Shown piece after piece: positions 62,087-64,000 of a DNA stretch of 64,000 nucleotides. The position numbers and the translations under genes were made by a program. The DNA comes from Mallotus nudiflorus (taxonomy: Eukaryota > Streptophyta > Magnoliopsida > Malpighiales > Euphorbiaceae): positions 62,001 through 126,000 of the forward strand of contig CANTUR010000047.1 of assembly GCA_947683625.1 (NCBI GenBank). The letters run 5' to 3'. Each line of letters begins with the position of its first letter. Positions within the stretch are counted from its first letter, which is position 1. The notes under the pieces are model-generated. The model did not search any database and had not been told where the DNA came from. It was given only the letters and a program-made list of their open reading frames with translations.

Positions 62087-62600
62087 CTAAAACTGAGCTA
62101 GCAGTCCACCTAACCTAATAATCTTCATCATCAGACCTTGATCCACTAACAGATACAACTCCTGGATTAACGGTCTCCTCTCTACACTGATGTGAGCAAG
62201 ACTGCCTGAGGACTTCCTACTCAAGGCATCTGCTACCATATTAGCCTTGCCTGGGTGATATAAAATCTCACAATCATAATATTTCAATATTTCCAACCAT
62301 CTCCTCTACCTCAGATTCAGATCTCTCTGTTGGAAAATGTACTTAAGGCTCTTGTGATCAGTAAAAATCTCATAAGTCACCTTGTACAGATAATGTCTCC
62401 AGATCTTGAGAGCAAAGATCACTATAGCCATCTCTAGTTCATGGGTAGGATAGTTCTGTTCATGCTTCTTCAACTGCCTCGAAGCATAGGCTATTACCCT
62501 ACCATTCTGCATCAACACACAACCTAGGCCAACTCTAAAGGCATCATAATACACTATGAACTTGTCACTCCATTAGGCAAAGCTAAAACTGGAGTTCTGG
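62087..62600 (-). pseudogene. Element F RNase H (broken)
   Basis: Open pieces 62306-62554 ([50 protein letters not shown]) and 62087-62296 ([15 protein letters not shown]) on the minus strand, separated by a stop. A one-base loss near 62566 shifts frame ahead of the first piece. Confidence 0.87.
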
Positions 62601-62912
62601 TCAACTTCTCCTTTAATAACTGAAAGTTATTCTCATAAACGTCAGACCACTCAAACCTTACATTCTTCTAAGTCAAGCAAGTCATAGGAGCTACAATTCT
62701 GGAAAAATCCTATACAAACCTCCTATAATACCCAGCTAAACCCAAAAAATTCTGAATCTTAGTAACTAAAGTCAGTCTAGGCCACTCGGACACTGCCTCA
62801 ATCTTCTGTGGATCAACCTAGAGACTATCTTTAGAAACCACGTGTCTAAGGAAAGCAACACTCTCCATCCAGAAATCACACTTCGAGAATTTAGCATAAA
62901 GTTGAAGCTCTC
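62601..62912 (-). pseudogene. Element F reverse transcriptase, C-terminal remnant
   Basis: Minus strand: the RT thumb with [18 protein letters not shown] at the right edge, then EAVSEWPR and [16 protein letters not shown] motifs, with several stops. It ends abruptly at 62912 where LTR I is inserted. Confidence 0.86.
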
Positions 62913-64000
62913 TGTAATATCCCGTGTTTTTAAATGTTTTAATATTTCATCAAAATATGCAGTGTTAATAATTTTTGTATATATATTATGATATTTTTAC
63001 GAGTTGATATGTATTTAAAACCTATTTTAATTGTTGTGTATTATTTTAAGTGTTTTACGTAAAATTTTCCCGGGACTTGCATTTTCGGAGAAATTTTCAC
63101 GTAAATAATTTACTATTAATTATTTTAAATAGATTTACGGACTTGCATGAACTCATATATATTTTTAAAATAATAAATAACATATATATGTGTACTTATT
63201 TATTTAATTAGGGTTTAATTAATTACCCTATTATTTTATTATTTATTTATTAGTTTTATTGTTATTTAATTATTTTATTTAGTATTAAATTATTAAAATA
63301 TTAAATTATATGTGTGTGGTGTATAGTTAATGTGTGTGATTTTATAATATTTTAATATATAGTATAAATTATATATATATATATATATACAATTAATATT
63401 AAAATAAAAATTAAAGTTTGAATTATTTACAACTTTGCCCTTCTTCTTCCTCCTCTCTCCCGACTGTCCCCATCACCGTTACGCCGCCTGCCATCCCGAT
63501 TTCTCACCGTCGGTGTGCCTCCCGGCATGCCACCTCCTTCCTCAGCCTTCCCCTCCGCCTGTTGCAGCTGTTTCCAATGTCTGGAAGCCATTTTTGGCCG
63601 GAAAGCCGAAAGTGGAAGCTAACGTCGTTCACGAAATTTTCGACACCCGCCGGTCTCTTTCTTCTCCTTGAGCACCGGTGAGTGTGATTCCAAGCTTTTT
63701 TTCACTTAAAATGGTCTTGATTTGCTTAGGTTTTGATTTTGCAATTTCGGCCTATTAGGGTTCTTGATTTTTTAGAACTTCAATTTGATTGATTCATGAA
63801 AAATTCCTTCACAAATGTAATTCCCCTTAGCTTAATCTACATGTAGGAATTTTTGTAGAATTTTTAGAGATTATTTTGATTTTTGGGTATTTTTGAATTT
63901 TTTAATATTATTTTCTAATTTTACAAAATTAATTAATTAAATTATGAAATTGTGTTTTATGATAAATATAGGTGTTGAAATTAATTATATAAATTTATTT
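62913..64000 (+). mobile_element. LTR I: start of a forward LTR, continuing past the window
   Basis: Starts TGTAATATCCCGTG inside F's RT. It matches B's LTR through the GC-richer island (63440-63690), which ends with a donor-like GGTGAGTG at about 63679-63686, and into the AT-rich stretch. It keeps both GGACTTGCAT copies. The bases before it are CTCTC. ORFs 63418-63681 are in the island. Whether it is a solo LTR or full element cannot be seen. Confidence 0.9.

Larger units (their letters stand above)
57244..64000 (-). mobile_element. Element F: Tekay/Del retrotransposon, 5' side outside window
   Basis: Minus-strand element with a complete 3' LTR 57244-60587, PPT 60588-60600 and pol from 60644 up to 62912, where forward LTR I interrupts it. 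It is inserted in LTR H at 57243. RT N-terminus, protease, gag and 5' LTR lie right of the window. Confidence 0.88.

Overview
The window is a plant nuclear heterochromatin sequence made entirely of nested LTR retrotransposons. I found no host gene, tRNA, rRNA, CRISPR array or bacterial feature. Every recognisable protein fragment belongs to one lineage: Ty3/gypsy chromoviruses of the Tekay/Del type. The order is gag with a CCHC knuckle, aspartic protease, reverse transcriptase, RNase H, integrase with HHCC finger and GPY/F motif, and a C-terminal chromodomain ending near a YP-LFP motif. Primer binding sites match the 3' end of initiator tRNA-Met (TGGTATCAGAGC) and LTRs are unusually long (about 3.2-3.8 kb). 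The high AT content, the chromodomain lineage and nesting to depth four suggest a seed plant with a repeat-rich genome; the species cannot be named from this.

Layout, with my own letters. Element G (minus strand) is the outermost: its 3' LTR remnant is 49281-50515, its body 50516-55470, its 5' LTR starts at 55471. Element C (plus) sits in G's 3' LTR. It comprises a 5' LTR (18825-21876 plus 25389-25557), a decayed body (25558-28302 plus 41986-42100) and a 3' LTR (42101-44267 plus 47636-49280). Into C went element A (minus, window start to 18824), element D (plus, 28303-41985), solo LTR S2 (21877-25383) and solo LTR S4 (44268-47630). Into A went solo LTR S1 (3059-6415) and element B (plus, 9227 to about 18064). 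Into D went solo LTR S3 (37705-40929). On the right, G's 5' LTR is broken by forward LTR H (56851-57243), H by element F (minus, 57244 to window end), and F by forward LTR I (62913 to window end). If this reading is right, the 64 kb never leaves the body of element G.

Five nested insertions have a perfect 5-bp target-site duplication inside the window: CCTGA, ATTGA, TATAT, ATATT and ACCTG. No element is intact. Each gag-pol carries stops and frameshifts, several have lost catalytic residues, and B has the most complete coding region. Many stops look like CAG to TAG or CGA to TGA transitions, as expected of methylated, silenced repeats.

The most interesting signal is in the LTRs. Their AT-rich sequence is interrupted by short conserved GC-richer islands that fold as inverted repeats. 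The clearest is a tandem pair of hairpins present in twelve LTR copies; in one copy both arms of a stem have changed together. Splice-site-like motifs flank these islands, and a strong acceptor-like motif lies just before the gag start. Together these suggest a structured and perhaps spliced leader. Eight of eight insertions that landed inside an LTR lie in the opposite orientation to that LTR.
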